From Euglena gracilis (lineage: Eukaryota; Euglenida; Euglenophyceae; Euglenales): DNA of 64,000 nt. The notes under the pieces are model-generated. The model had not been told where the DNA came from, did not search any database, and saw nothing but the letters and a program-made list of their open reading frames with translations. The stretch is from positions 7,265,062 through 7,329,061 of the forward strand of contig CP154957.1 of the NCBI GenBank assembly GCA_039621445.1. Direction: 5' to 3'. Shown piece by piece: positions 63,466 through 64,000 of this stretch (positions are counted from its first letter, which is position 1; each line of letters begins with the position of its first letter). Both the position numbers and the translations under genes were made by a program.

Positions 63466-64000
63466 CCGTAAACATTGTTGGTTCGGCTTGAAGGGTTTGG
63501 TTCGGCAAAAAAGGGATTATTATGCACGCTTCCCTTTGCAGGGACGCTGAGCGGGATCTCCAGCCTGGTGGCGAGCCTGTGTGCATTGCCAAGCTGCCTT
63601 GAACGGCTATTGTTTGGGCGGCGGGCATGTTTCTGACAGGACCACTTTGAGAGCGTGTCAGCGATTGAAGGCAGATATCAATGCGACGGCGATCTCTCGG
63701 GAGACTGAGAGGATGAGCGAGATTCTTTGATGGATACCAACCTTGCTGTAGTTTAGAAAGCAGGGAGGTTTGGAAAAGACACAAATACCCGCAAATGGAT
63801 CCTTGATTTCGCAAAGCATGAGTTTTTAATGGTAAGCCCCTCTTGAACCGGAGGCAAATATGTCCCCCTTCAATCATAAGCCCGCCAAACTAACGTTGTC
63901 AAATCTGGAAATGATGCTGCACGTGCATGAGACATGAGATGACAAACCTCGACCCTCAGAAATTTTAGAAGGGAATCAAAATGTTTAAATGTCTTGTGCT
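63466..64000. repeat. Third, partial copy of the A/B unit
   Basis: Starts at TTTCCCGTAAACATTG and follows units A (from about 48274) and B (from about 51458) to the window edge, with more differences and small deletions than A and B show to each other. The frame open in A and B is broken here. Confidence 0.85.

Overview
The window is nuclear DNA of a eukaryote, probably a unicellular alga or other protist; I could not name the organism. The evidence is split genes with mostly GT-AG introns of about 0.1 to 2 kb, exons far richer in G/C at third codon positions than the surrounding DNA, telomere-like TTAGGG tracts, a tyrosine-recombinase (DIRS-type) retrotransposon, and very many short inverted-repeat transposons. 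There are no bacterial-style operons, no rRNA genes and no CRISPR array.

Genes, all on the minus strand. (1) 17352 down to 593 and beyond the left edge: a 5'-3' exoribonuclease of the XRN2/Rat1 class, from the start codon to the second conserved block, in about 17 exons. (2) 26079 down to 19362: a homologue of Iwr1/SLC7A6OS, the RNA polymerase II nuclear-import adaptor, read from start to stop with one central section missing. Its intron phases agree at four of the six junctions; one fits only with an alternative acceptor and one is unresolved. (3) About 46232 down to 34423: an ankyrin-repeat protein with roughly one repeat per exon. (4) 29003-28878: the acidic last exon of another, unidentified protein. 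Genes 1 and 2 lie head-to-tail about 2 kb apart and both serve RNA polymerase II (termination/RNA decay and enzyme import); any joint control is conjecture.

Mobile DNA dominates. A DIRS element (55352-59910) is intact in structure: split inverted terminal repeats, internal complementary region, gag-like/RT, RNase H, methyltransferase-like and tyrosine recombinase domains. Three -1 frame changes, each at a homopolymer, divide the domains. It sits inside a larger element (54894-60673) with 12-bp inverted termini and a perfect 8-bp target duplication. A second element of the same design (22717-24016) lies in an intron of the Iwr1 gene. The shared design is hAT-like ends, 10-bp subterminal tandem repeats in the same orientation at both ends, an internal direct copy of the left terminus near the right end, and opposed TTTTGGCCA-type arms. 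This is the most unusual structure here.

At least five families of small elements begin CAGG or CAAG and have 8-bp target duplications, often nested. A separate family has TGTCCAACGACC inverted ends. From 46.8 to 54.2 kb a 3.4-4 kb unit is duplicated in tandem, with a third partial copy at the right edge; copy B carries an insertion that copy A lacks. Poly-C/poly-G runs are extreme, so single-base run-length errors are likely and exon ends beside them are approximate.
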